This document shows positions 42,708-53,914 of a stretch of DNA of 64,000 nucleotides, in pieces. Made by a program: the position numbers and the translations under genes. The stretch spans positions 124,001 through 188,000 of the forward strand of contig JADNRX010000018.1 in assembly GCA_015501595.1 (NCBI GenBank). The letters are read 5' to 3'. The first letter of the stretch is position 1; each line of letters starts with the position of its first letter. Below the pieces are notes generated by a model that made no database searches, had not been told where the DNA came from, and was given only the letters and a program-made list of their open reading frames with translations. The stretch comes from Hymenopellis radicata (Eukaryota; Basidiomycota; Agaricomycetes; Agaricales; Physalacriaceae).

Positions 42708-43251
42708 CAATGGTGTTTTGGATCCGTGACCCAATCTCGTGGATGTCTAGATGCCGGGAAGAGAGGAGGAGCGGTTCCACCTCCTCGGCTAACGACAGAT
42801 GGGGAGAGACGGCATCGCTGGGTATGAGTAGGAGCTGCAGAAGGACCCAGCCGAAGCATTTCTGGGCCCGCGGCGAGAGATGCTTGTCCTTGAATGCGCC
42901 GATGAGGGCGTTCCAAAAGAATGGCTCTTCAACGATCGCTTTCAAAGTTTTATGAAGGTATGAGCCACCGCTGATGGACTTGATCTCGGGCGCCTGGAGA
43001 TACGCGAGCAGGTCACTCGCGTGCCCATCCAAGAAAGCGAGGGATAGGTCGGTGCGTAGGGCTGCCTGAATAGCACCCAAACCACGGTTACCAGCAGCGA
43101 AAAGTCTGTCGATACAAACGGTGGGAGATTGCTGTGCACAGATGGCATCGATGAATTGCTTGCTCTGTACAGCGTTCAAAACGGTCTCTTTACCGCTCAA
43201 AACGGTTTCCAAGTACTTGTTCAGCTTCACTGTGCGGGCTGAGGAAGCCAT
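42698..43251 (-). pseudogene. ZNFX1-like helicase / triple AAA+ protein, 5' part (N-terminus)
   Basis: First ~185 codons of exon 1, from the ATG at 43251 (MASSARTVKLNKYL). The open frame extends further upstream, but this start fits the usual beginning of such fungal proteins. The segment is helical and repeat-like (FIDAICAQQSPTVCIDRLF; AALRTDLSLAFLDG; FFWNALIGAFKDK; CFGWVLLQLLLIP), resembling the ARM-like N-terminal region of ZNFX1-type proteins. The frame is cut at the Mutator-like TSD; without the element it joins directly to APPIAATQEAYPPGGRHDNDF. Confidence 0.87.
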
Positions 43252-44355
43252 GGCAGCAATGAAGTCCGGGGACAAGTAGTGATGATGTGGAAGCAAAGAA
43301 ACCGCGTTGCACAGCTCGTGGGACTCGCATTGGGATAAATCGGGCGAGTCGTCTTTGAATAGGCGCCCAATCAGACGTTTACTAGTAATCACTATCAATG
43401 TCGTAAAGTCAGCCTTCGTCTTAAGTAAAAACATCAAAGAGAAATACCGTATCATAGACCCGTAGTTCGGCTATGAGCAACGTATAAGTAAACCGGTTGC
43501 ATTAGGTCGAGGAGTGTTTTGTTGAGGTGTTTGTTCATGGTGGCATGAGAAGAGACGGGTGTGACCCAAATAGGTAAGCGCACAACGCGCTCCGGATTAC
43601 CGGATCGGTCCATTTGCTGTATGGTGAAAGTACACGACGACACATGTGTAAGATACGCGAGCCCAACAACGAGAGTTCAGTCTTCATTGTGTAGCTAAAC
43701 TGAGCCCATCGGCGCGACAATGGCTACGGCCCGAAATTCTGCTCTGAATCTGATGATGGTGCCCGAGACGGATGTCAAACGTGCATAAAAGGGCCTAAGA
43801 GTAACCAGGAGTAACTGCGAGGGCGCGCCAGCAAATGATGTTCCTTGAGCGCACTGCGAGCAGCGGCAACAGTCAACCCAAACAATGTCTCAGCTTGGTG
43901 GGTGCGTAAAAAACCCAGTGGCAAAAAAGCTATCGCTCTCCTCGACGTTACGTGCAAGACCGAGCCTACGAACTTCGAGGATGTGTCGGGTCGGCATCGA
44001 CGGCGAAAATGTGCGGACTACACCCAATATCAGCTGGTGTAGACCACATCAAATTCATGATGTTAACTGATCTTGCTAATGTATTGTTGTGCAAAAATCG
44101 CAGAGAATACACAAAGGAGAGCGCTCAAACATGACAAGAAACGTGAACGCGAGCGCGTCGATCGGCGCATTGACCCTGAACAAGCCTCCTTGTCCACCTT
44201 ATTAATAGGATGCCCGAATGTGGCGTGAAGGTAGTTTTTGAGTACAAGGGAACGGGTATCCATGTATCTCACCGTTGAGCTAGAGAAGGAACCACTTACT
44301 CACTCTGTTAGTTTCTGTTGTACACTTATACATTAAAATTACTGGCATACTGCTC
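43252..44355. other. Intergenic, upstream of the helicase/AAA gene
   Basis: About 1.1 kb. Short ORFs on the minus strand (for example 43452-43643) show no recognised family and are not needed as an upstream exon. It probably holds the promoter of the helicase gene and the 3' region of the hydrolase fusion gene. Confidence 0.45.
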
Positions 44356-45852
44356 TCATACTAAAAAGCCTTTCAACACCTCCCAGAACTTGTCAGTCGC
44401 ATCCACCATCGGCAAGTGACCCGCGCCCGGGATTGCCACAAAGTCCACGTTACCCGCTGTCCATCTCTCCTTCAGCGCTCTCAGCCCCTTCGCCACATTC
44501 CCACCACCATCCAGCTCACCCGCCACCAATAACGTCCTAACCGTACACGCCTCCAAACCATCCTCATACAAATCATACCCCATCAACGCATTCGCACCAA
44601 TCGCAAATCCCTCGATACTCGTACTCTCAATCATTGCATCCACAGCCTCCCTCCTCGGCTTTGTCAGAGGGCTCCCATCCGGAAACCATCGCGGCGCAGT
44701 GATATCTGCCAGCCCTTTCATACCCTTTTCCTTTGCCACCGCAATTCGGCTCTCCCACGCCTCCTTGTTTCCTGCAGGCGTCTTTGGGGAGGTATCACAC
44801 GCGACGACATTATCCGTGAGAGTGGGGAATTGGGTTCCAAAACTGAGGGCCGTGGCCCCGCCTTGGGAGACGCCAATCACTGCGTGCACCTTTGGAATCG
44901 ACAGCGCCTTCAAGACAAGTGCTACGTCCTGAGCAAGAAGCGGTATCGTACACGGCGGTGAGGAGGGCGATTTCGACTTGCCGTGTCCACGTTGATCATG
45001 GAGAAGGATATTAAAAGATCTGGGAGGCGCCAGGAGATAAGGAAGAAGGAAGGACCACATGGTAGTGTCAGTGAGAAGAGAGTTACAGAATACGAGCCAA
45101 GGAGCGTTAGGCGAGACGGTGTAGCTCTTAGCATAGATGTAGTGTTCAGGCGAGTCGGGTAACGGAACTTTATGCTACAGTAAAGTTAACAGTGTTAATG
45201 AAGGAGAGTTGAAGTACATGCCTCTTGAACATCAGCAGGCCATGGGACGAGCTCGTCGCTCATGCCAGCAACATCAAGGGAGACTAGAAAGCGCGATACC
45301 ATATTATAAGTCGCAACAACTGCTGCAGCCTCAACCAACAAGTCTTCGTTATTCTGCAGGTCAGCCTTCAGCGCCTGCGTAGTGGCCATGGAAACCTTGA
45401 CAGCCGTCGTACTCTCGTGCGCAAAAGTCAACGCACTCAGCTGCAATGCAGAGAACACTCCAGTGTCCTTTGGCAGACTGGACGTATCTCGAACAACCAG
45501 GAGCTGTGCCGTCGTCAAACCAGCATCGCGCCCAACATGCTCGTGATGAATCCATTCGAAGGCTGCGTGATTGTGTGCTGCGACACGGAGGATCTGTTAA
45601 TCTGTTCAGGACATATCAGTTGGGAAGGAGGGCTAATCGCACCATAAGTTCGCGAACGTCGCCGGGAAGGTTCCCTTTTGTGCGAATCGCGCCCAAGAGC
45701 GAATTCCAGCCTTGGGCAACAGGCGGAACGTGTAGCAGCGTGCCATCCAGCGGTGTGAGGCCGCGAGCTCCCCGTCGCTCGCGGATGGCATCTGCGATCT
45801 GGGAAGATCCCGGGGCGGGATATCGACCAGGCACAAGTCTGGATGTCGGCAT
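44356..45852 (-). CDS. Carboxymuconolactone decarboxylase-like / alpha/beta-hydrolase fusion
   Basis: Three exons: 45643-45852, 45222-45593 and 44356-45174, giving 466 aa. Intron 1 (49 nt) is GT-AG. Intron 2 (47 nt) is best read as GC-AG (GAG then GCATGT); a GT donor with a later acceptor is an alternative. Residues ~1-190 match AhpD-like carboxymuconolactone decarboxylases (VRELMILRVAAHNHAAFEW with HHEHVGRDAGL). Residues ~195-466 are an alpha/beta-hydrolase like 3-oxoadipate enol-lactonase: HDQRGHGKS, nucleophile elbow GVSQGGA, acid GELDGG, His in GAGH. In the beta-ketoadipate pathway these two activities are consecutive. Bacterial PcaL fuses them in the opposite order. Fusion and family are clear; the substrate is inferred. 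Confidence 0.82.
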
Positions 45853-46631
45853 AGCAGTCGTCGTCGTCGTGCAAGGGCCTCTCGTCGTTGTCGTCGACGT
45901 CTTTGAGAACGGTATGAAATGGCATGGTGGGGGTTTATATTGCGGAGATCAATTGTTCCGCTGATGACATAACGATCACTACCTCTACGGCAATTGCGGC
46001 AAACTTGACTTGGTTCTCGACACCATGAGAGCAACAAAAGGTGCACCTTTACTCGCTAAATTGCGCCTATATGCTAACTGATAATCCTCAGGAGTACTGT
46101 TGACCTGGTTGGCCTACTTGTGTTACCTTCTTCACCCCATTTGACGCGTCAAAAACAGCGATGCAGCGGTCAAACAAATTCTGCTTGCCATGAACGAAAA
46201 GCAGTTCTTCATTATTGATGACCTGGACGATAATCACTTGCTGATCAAAGCCGATATGGAGTATATGGTGCGAAGGGAGTTGGAGGTAGAGGTAAGGGTT
46301 TCAAGGATCCGAATGTTGCAAGGATTGATGTCAGTTCTTCAGTTGGAGAAAAACACCTATAGTTTGGAATGACCATGTCTGTTGAAAGTAAACTTGCTCT
46401 TCGTGGACTTTCTTGACGCTGTTAATTTCGTACGGCAATTGTTGTCGGATCTCCGACGCATGCAGGCCAATATTGACTCTCGAGTGGCGCTGTACTCTCT
46501 AACGGACTGTACAATCCAACCACAGAGCTCTGTGACTACTTTACTCGCATCGTAGAACGCGCGTATGTGTTTGGTAGTCATATGGCCCATATCTTGGGGC
46601 ATCACAGCGTCGAGAAGAACAAACTGCATCT
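45853..46631. other. Intergenic, upstream of the hydrolase fusion gene
   Basis: About 0.8 kb with no recognised gene. Presumed promoter of the gene starting at 45852; possibly also eroded sequence leading into the DUF6535 relic. Confidence 0.4.
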
Positions 46632-46915
46632 ATGGGGACACTGGTAGGCCCTGATGACTATGACAGGCGATTCCGCCCAGATTTCCCTTGTGACGAGACT
46701 GCGTCGGACGCTACAACGTGGCGCAGATATTTCAAAGGTGCAGCCGGATACAATGCCATAATGGTCGGTCGATTCACAATTTTCGATGACATCAATTATC
46801 GTACTTGTAGGTCAAATTTCCTGCTTCAGTAGTCTTTGATCACTTTCTAGTAAGACAAATTTACAGATGGTCTTTCTCTGCGTTGTCACTTCGTTTCTAG
46901 TTTCATTCAGACGTG
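46632..46915 (+). pseudogene. DUF6535 gene relic
   Basis: A short stretch reads DDYDRRFRPDFPCDETASDA then TWRRYFKGAAGYNAIMVG, matching the end of exon 1 of the DUF6535 genes (DEYDRRFPDDAYCEET; VWRTYAEEAAAFDANMVG). About 70 bp later a second-exon start is visible (VVTSFLV) in another frame. Nothing further of the gene remains. Confidence 0.65.
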
Positions 46916-47456
46916 GCAGAATTGATAAGAGATGTGTTTAAATGGCAACCATCTTCCTCCACGTACGGTTCATCTACGACTGTTGCTTGATTGCTCGATT
47001 TCCACTGGAAGTGAGAACGGTTCTGGGAGACACTTTCTTGGACAAATTCTTCGAGAGATTGTGTAACCATAATACGCTGATATACCTTCAAGTTTTAACA
47101 CCCGCATGAGTTTAGGTGCCTTCACATGCATGCATGGCGAAGCTTTCGGTCGGATTTAGTACAGACATGTCCTCCTACTTCATTTTACTTTCCAAGACAT
47201 ATCTCGCTTCTTTTGGTGTGTATAGATTGAGCTCAGCGAACAACGTGGAAGCGACAGCAAGCTCAGTCTAAATTTGAATTTGAAAGCCCTAACCCTAGCT
47301 TTTTCGGCCAGAGATAACTATATATGGCGCGCCGGAGCATGGAGCGCCACCGAATGTGGAAATCATCATTGGCTGCTGACACGTGGGAGGATCAGGAGGA
47401 ACAACTCGTATCCGGGCCCTTCCCCTCGTTTGTTACCCCAAGGACTGCGGGGTAAG
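46916..47456. other. Intergenic, upstream of the Zn2Cys6 regulator
   Basis: About 0.5 kb. A TATA-like CTATATATGG lies near 47317, about 140 bp before the ATG. No other gene seen. Confidence 0.4.
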
Positions 47457-49961
47457 ATGAACCCGCCGTCAGCGCCAGAAAAGACGAACAAAAAGGTCTC
47501 GCGAGGTGTGGCGTGTCTCTGATACTGCTTGTCTGATTGCTCACAATGTCCAGCCTGCAACACATGTCGCTTAAAGCGCAAAAAGGTACGCCGAGCCTCG
47601 CCCAGTCCCTTCTCCGATGCCGACATTGTCGACATAGTGCGACGGTCTGGACCCATGCTTATTCTGTACGGAGACCAAGGTGGAATGCTCATACTCGCGT
47701 GAGCCTCGTCGGCGCGGGCCACCCTCAGGCTACCTGCGCTACACGGAAACAAGGGTTACACTGCTCGAGACGCTACTAGGACTCTGTATCTCCAAATCTA
47801 GCCGGAAATCGCTGCCAGATCTAACCCTTGACTGTGTCCAGATCCTGCAGACGGAGGCCAAGAACTGCACCCAAGACGTTTGGGACGGCTACAAGGTCCT
47901 ATGGACAGGATCACAGGCAGCCAGAATTCTAGACGATCTCACCAACAACTTTGCCCCATTTCCCCAACGTACCGAGCAGGAAACCTTCGCGAAACCACTC
48001 CTGCCTCCCCCAATAAATACGAAATCCAACGGCAATGGCACCTCTTCAGCAGTCATACATAATACGCCCTCGCCGACGAACACCATGCCTAGAGAAAGTA
48101 CATCATGGGCATCGCCAAGCGTATCCTTTGCCATCCCCCCGTCTCCCTCGTATTCTCTTCCCCGTGAGTCGTTCGAACGCACCCAAACGCCTATTCCGGT
48201 CGTCAAGGAGCAGAACTTCGTCATTTCCCGTAACAGCCTTGACTTCGGCTTTCCATCCACAAACCTCGCCTCCACGTCAACCAGCGCATACCACAGCATA
48301 CCCCCATCCAGTCCCAATTACTTTTACAACAACTCGCCCGATGTGGACGTCGAAATGGCAGTCGGAGACGACCATGGTAGTGGTGTCTACACAGGCAGCT
48401 ACTGGCGTGCGGCCGATCTCGATGCCATATCCCCGTCACAGCGAAATGATATCTTACCCCCAGTCGACCAAGGCGATCTCCCTCCACCCACGTTTTGTCC
48501 GGCCTTCTAGATGTGTACTATCAGCACGTCCACCCGTCATATCCACTTCTCCTCCCGCGCCGGCTACTAGAGCCCAATCTGACAGGCCCTAGCGTTTCAG
48601 AGTCGATGTCATGTCTAATACTAGCCTTGTGCAGTTATAGCGGACGGCTCTCTCCTTCCCTCGATGCAGCCAATCTGAGTATGTTTGGAGGCGATCCAGG
48701 AAAGATAGCTGCTGATTTGTGGTATGAGCAGGCGCGTACTGGACTTGGTGCCGTTGTTCGTAAAGAGACGCGTCTCGAGACGATACAGGCGCTCGTGTTT
48801 TTGGCGCTCAGAGATCATGGGAGAGGAAATGAGAGCCAGGCCTGGCTTTTGATTGGGACGGCCATTCGGATGGGGCAGGAGCTCGATCTTCATATGCCGC
48901 CACCGTCCAAGTCGCGCTTAAGCCCGGAGGAGATCCAGGTGCGACAAAGCGTTTGGGGTGTATGTCTACTCCTGGATCTGCTGTTATCATTGCAACTGGG
49001 AAAGCCGCCAGCCGTGGCCGACAGCTTACGCTCTCCTCCGGTGCTGCCCTCGCCGCAATCACAGTCGCTCTTCGCCCACACGTACAATCTGTGTCATATT
49101 GTATCCCGGATTAATCTGCATTTGTACTTTGGGTTTACACCATCAGCTCCGACCGCGTTAGCCACGCTGAAGCAAGAGCTGGACTCGTGGCAACAGACTT
49201 TACCGATGCAGTTTCGGATATCCTTGGGGCACCAGCCGGAGCAGAAAGTCCTCGAAATCAACATGTTCTATCACGTCGCCGTCATACTGCTTTATCGCCC
49301 TTTGTAAGTCTAGGAATTGTTGCAAGCCCCTTCCAACTGATCCTTATTTACAGTTACAAGGATAAGAGCAACGTCGGCGTATTTCTCGACGCGGCGTCAA
49401 CGTTCAACATGCTGCTAGAAAAGTATCGTAATGCCGACGCCTCTCCTTCCTCGCTCGCAGTGTCTAGTCCGAGTATGATTTACCTCATTTTCACAACAGC
49501 GATTGCCCATCTATCCGGGTACAAATACAAAGAAAAGGCTGAATCCCACTCGACGACGGCCGCGCTGCAAACGCAGCTACATTTGCTGCACTGCTTAGAG
49601 GCGCTCAAGACCATCGGGGTACTTGGGAGCTTGCGCGGCGCTGTTGGCGGACGCTGGACCGGTTAATGGAGGTGGAAGGGTTAAGGCCGTCCGTTCCAGG
49701 CGAGGTGAAGCGTAAACGGGACGGGGACGATCATCCTCCGCCACGACAACGGGAACAGCCGACGAGTGCCAGTGCCAACGCCGCATTAATGTTTCCTCCC
49801 CGACGACAGAGGGCTTGTTCCCACTGGTGGATATGAACTTGAGCCCGCTGCTGTTGCCGGCGGACTATTTCGATCCGAGTCTGAACACGGCGTGGTTGCC
49901 GGACGTGGGGACGGGGATGTGGGATGGCGAGTGGGACGAGAAGCTCTGGGGAAGAGCTTGA
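47457..49961 (+). CDS. Zn2Cys6 fungal-specific transcription factor (three homopolymer frameshifts)
   Basis: Exons 47457-47505, 47554-47585, 47638-49303 and 49354-49961, introns 48-52 nt. The zinc cluster, assembled over three exons, is C-x2-C-x6-C-x5-C-x2-C-x6-C (ACNTCRLKRKK, then CDGLDPCLFC, then the last Cys in VECSYS), near residues 18-45. A Ser/Pro-rich linker follows, then the middle homology region from LLDVYYQHVHPSYPLLLPRR through WYEQARTGLGAVVR, QALVFLALRDHGRG and MFYHVAVILLYRP. Reading to the natural end needs one extra base at each of three runs: T4 at 48493-48496, G4 at 49616-49619 and C4 at 49798-49801. The protein would then be about 800 aa and end at 49961. It lies between the decarboxylase fusion and the dehydroshikimate dehydratase and could regulate them. 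Confidence 0.78.
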
Positions 49962-51069
49962 TGGGTCTTGGTTGGACGGGGTTTCGTCAAGCCAGGATCC
50001 TGCGTCATAGCACTTTCGTTGATTTTGCATCTACTATCTTATTTATCTAGTTAGTTTATTGTGTGCAGTGTAATTGTACATACATCTATCCTTGATTGGA
50101 TGTCACACCGTTTTCGATGCTGATGCCATGGGCTCGGATCTGAGGTTGAAAGCTTGCACAATTTGAATCAAAAGGCAGGGCGAGAAAGGGACATGAATCT
50201 CACCCCAGTAACGGGCATCGAGGGGCACGGATAGGCTCCCTGATGCGAATGAAAGATTGGCTGTCCTTAAAGTTATAGTGACATGCATGATTGTCCTTAC
50301 TCAATGTGTGGCGTTACTTGAGTCTTACATTGAATTTCAAAACTACTTCACAAGAAAGAGAATTGTACGCATTGCACCTACATCTCTAAGTCCGATTGCC
50401 TTCTAACCTATGAAAAGGTGACGTTTCAGACGGCTGAGATGGGGACGCTAACGTTGTATTGGGCGGGATTATGTTATCGACCCACTCTACTTCAGTTTCA
50501 TCCACGTTGGATCTAGAAGGTCTGAACGCGCATGAGAACATTCTAGGTGGTGGCGTACCTGCCGTACACTGGGTCATAGATAGAGTCGAGTGAAAGCCTG
50601 AAGGGCGGATCATGCGCCGGAAGACACCGGTCCGGTCCCGTAAGAGTGAGGTCGTGATGTTAATATCGCGCAAATGATATGATAACGTTCAAGATCCGTG
50701 TGAGTGGCAGATCATGCTCAAGCTGTCGAGCTCGGTGGTGCTGATATGGGATCATTCGCGTACACATCTAGTTCCGGTCTTCCAATCACCGTTACCCACT
50801 AAGAGATCCACTTCGTCGCAATCTGCCAAACCAGAAACGCGTCTCACTGGTCGGTAATCCATCCTCGGAGACATGTCTACGCCATGTTAGTGTATCATCC
50901 ACTAACGAGCCACCCAAGGTCGCAGCTTTGCCACTCAGAGCCGATCGCGAGTCGGCGGAAAACACATAATCCTCGATCACACTTCCCTGGAACAAGCACC
51001 TTCCGTTTCCTCAAAAGCCAGTCCACAAAACAACATGACCCTTTCCTCACAACAGCAACTCGAAGAAGC
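49962..51069. other. Intergenic between the regulator and the dehydratase
   Basis: About 1.1 kb; 3' end of the regulator and promoter of the dehydratase. ORFs are short and unconvincing. Confidence 0.45.
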
Positions 51070-52371
51070 ATGTCCAAACCAAACTTCGCGATCGCGAGCT
51101 TGTCTCTAGGCTCGTGTCTGTACCACTCTCTGCCGACCAAACTCGAAGTCGCTGCGAGCCTCGGATACGACGGCTTGGAGATATTCATTCCCGACTTTGA
51201 AGCCTTCGTCGACGAAGTGCGCAATGGCGCACACCGGCAGCTTTTCCCCAAATCATTTACTTTGGCGTCCCTATCCACTGAGGCACTCGAACGCGAATGC
51301 GCAAAGGCGATCGCCGCCATGGCGGATGGCCTTGGGCTCTCCCTCCCGCTATTGCAGCCTATCAGGAACTTTGAGAACTTCAGGTCGGAGGAGGAGCTGC
51401 AGGCTGGCTTGGACGGCATCGAGAGATGGCTGAAGCTCATGGAGCACTTCCGATGCGATCTTGTCCTGGTCTGCTCCAACTACGTGCCGGGCAGGCCTAT
51501 CACGGAGGCCTATACATTCAAGATGTACCTCGAGGCGCAGGTCCATGCGTTCACGCGTCTCGGGAACCTGGCGGCGGGGTACAATGTCAGGATCGGGTAC
51601 GAGCCTTTGGCGTGGGGTACGGTGATCGACAACTGGGAACAGGTTTGGGAGGTCGTTCGCCGGGTGGATCTGCCCAATGTTGGTATCATCTTGGATTCCT
51701 TTAATTCGCTGTGGGTTTCACGTTCTCGTGTTGATGAGTAGCCGTACTCACATTTATATAGTGGAAACCAATACGCCGATCCTGGGACAGCGTCGTCAGT
51801 TCGAGTAGGACAGACTCTTGCTGGGATGGTGGAGAACCTGGAGAAGCTCTCTCGAACTATCCCCGGCGACAAGATCTTCATATATCAGCTCGCTGACGCT
51901 GTCAGACCTGCGCAACCCGTCTCTGATGGCCCCGACGCACCCCGCAGGATGACATGGTCGCGTGCATCGCGCGTCTTCCCATGTGAACCATGTGAGGAAG
52001 AGCTCTCCATACAAAACGTATCCCTGGACGAACCCAATCCGCCGAGTGGATATCTTGGCTTCCTACCAGTTGTTCAGATGACAAAACTTGTTCAAGCAAC
52101 TGGGTACGCCGGCTGGTGGAGTCTGGAGGTCTTCAACAAGAGTCTGTTGGAGGAAGACGAAGGCTGTACATGGCGCCATGGACGGAGGGGAATTGATGGG
52201 CTGAACAGCTTATGGGAGGCGATCTCACACGAACACCCGAGTGTAGAAGGAAGTCCAAGCATCGGACGCCGGAGTTGCTTGAAGGGGAGCTCAGCGAGAG
52301 TGACGAGAGCCTGGGTAGCTTTGACGCTACCCTTGATCACGTCGCGTCTGTGCCCAGGAAAGCGCTCGTGA
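51070..52371 (+). CDS. 3-dehydroshikimate dehydratase (sugar-isomerase-like TIM barrel)
   Basis: Exons 51070-51710 and 51762 onward, 51-nt GT-AG intron, ATG at 51070 (MSKPNFAIASLSLG). The fold matches fungal QutC/QA-4-type enzymes: ASLSLGSCLYHSLPTKLEVA, GYDGLEIFI, then the metal ligands E in IGYEPLAWGT, D in IILDSFNSL, Q in IFIYQLAD and E in WWSLEVFN, with RRMTWSRASRVFPCE as a family block. The enzyme converts 3-dehydroshikimate to protocatechuate in quinate/shikimate catabolism. The last ~35 residues after LNSLWEAISHEHP look unlike homologues, so the true end may lie nearer 52210 or involve a frameshift. The cytosolic position fits the absence of a signal peptide. The neighbouring decarboxylase/lactonase fusion would suit a protocatechuate route. 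Confidence 0.88.
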
Positions 52372-53914
52372 GGGAAACCGTCGAGGAATGGCAGGTACAA
52401 ACCGAGCTTCCTATTCAGTAATCGTTGGGCCTTTTTCGTTTCATTTGCTTTTGATATATGCTTCAGTTGGATCAAGGAATGTTGTAACACAATATACGCA
52501 CATATAGAAGGAATAGAATGATACCACTCGCGCAGTTGCATTGCTATTCCATGACATGGCCGTAAAAGAAAGAGAAACGTTTGGTCAAGTGATGATCGCG
52601 ACTTTGACATGTATCATCATCCTCATAACGCCTCTCAAGTCTCTGCAACGAATTCTCTATATATCGTTCACATAGGGTGTGGCTGTACCTTGTGGGCGGG
52701 CATGGAAGGAGAAAAATCAGATCACATGACGCGTCGGTCGATTTTCAAATGTTCAAATCGGCGCTTTCTCTTGTACTACGACATTCACATGGAAGGACGT
52801 GTCGCTCTCAATGCTTTCTATGACCGCCGTACGCATCTAAGCTCCAGCTTTGTCTAAAGCCACGTCCGACCTGAAGGCGGCGCCTTTCGCCACGGGCAGT
52901 TATCTCTCGACTTTCCATGCGTCTGCATTGCATTGCTCGCGGCCCGGAGCCTATCCAACGTGATGCACTTCCAGGTGAGTGTCCCCATTGTCGTAGAATT
53001 CGCTCACTCGTGACCAATCTTGCTGTAGACTGAGTGGAAAACTATCAGCATGCTCAAGGTTGATCGAAGGCTTCCACCTGGACTGTCCGCCAAGAGACAT
53101 CACACTGATTCTGGCAAAGGAATATATTTCCGGTAAGATATAGTAGTCCTTCGGAACCGCGTTGCTTATGGACACTTAAACCTAGACTCGAAGACTTGTT
53201 TGCATGATATGATGTGCACTTAGTATCTTGAGGCCCCCACCTACACGCGGATTCATAACTCAGTGACTCCTCTGTCGCCCCACGCCTCTATGCTAGAGAG
53301 AATGGGATGTTCTCCGTGAAGACGTCCAACCGCCTCAGAGCATATAGCGTCCAGATATCCGCGTCGTTCTACATGTCGTGTTCCCTTTTCACACCGAGTT
53401 CCCCGGTGTTGTTCCAGAACTCACAATTTCGGTCAAGGAGCAAAGGCATGCGGACACAACTCTGTCAAAGTTAGGCACTGATTTTAACAATATAGTCTCC
53501 TCATGGAATAAGACGTGGATTTAGATGCCAAGTAAGCCAAGCTTTTACGGCCTTCACGTCTGTTTTCGCTGATCCTTAGGTTTTCGAAGACTATTAGGTG
53601 CAGTATTTCGGAGGTGACCATCACGCAGCAGGCCTACGCCTTGGAAGGGTCTGTCCTATTCCAGGAGCGTTTCAAAGCTGTTCAAAGTGCATACATTTCG
53701 TGAGTGAGAGACATCATGAATTGCGAATAATTTTTCCATCCTTGTTCCGTGGCCCAACAATATTGGTCTCGCTAATCATGCGTTCCACTCCTCCTCGTTC
53801 AAAGTTCCTGCTTCTTTTCACGAGGTGACCAGAACAGTCAGCGATAAGGAATGAGTATTTAACGCAGCGTGCGGTACCCGATGAACTGCAAGGTCTCTCC
53901 TTCTCTTGCGCATT
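52372..53914. other. Intergenic, upstream of the metalloprotease
   Basis: About 1.5 kb with no recognised gene. Short ORFs (for example 53598-53828) show no family features. A TATTTAAC stretch near 53856, about 60 bp before the next ATG, may be a core promoter. Confidence 0.4.

Noticed and set aside
43452..43720. Upstream exon of the helicase/AAA gene
   Set aside because: The ATG at 43251 gives the expected family N-terminus; upstream ORFs are short, lie in other frames and show no recognised similarity.
47287..47299. Telomere-like CCCTAACCCTA
   Set aside because: Only two units, in ordinary intergenic sequence; chance occurrence.
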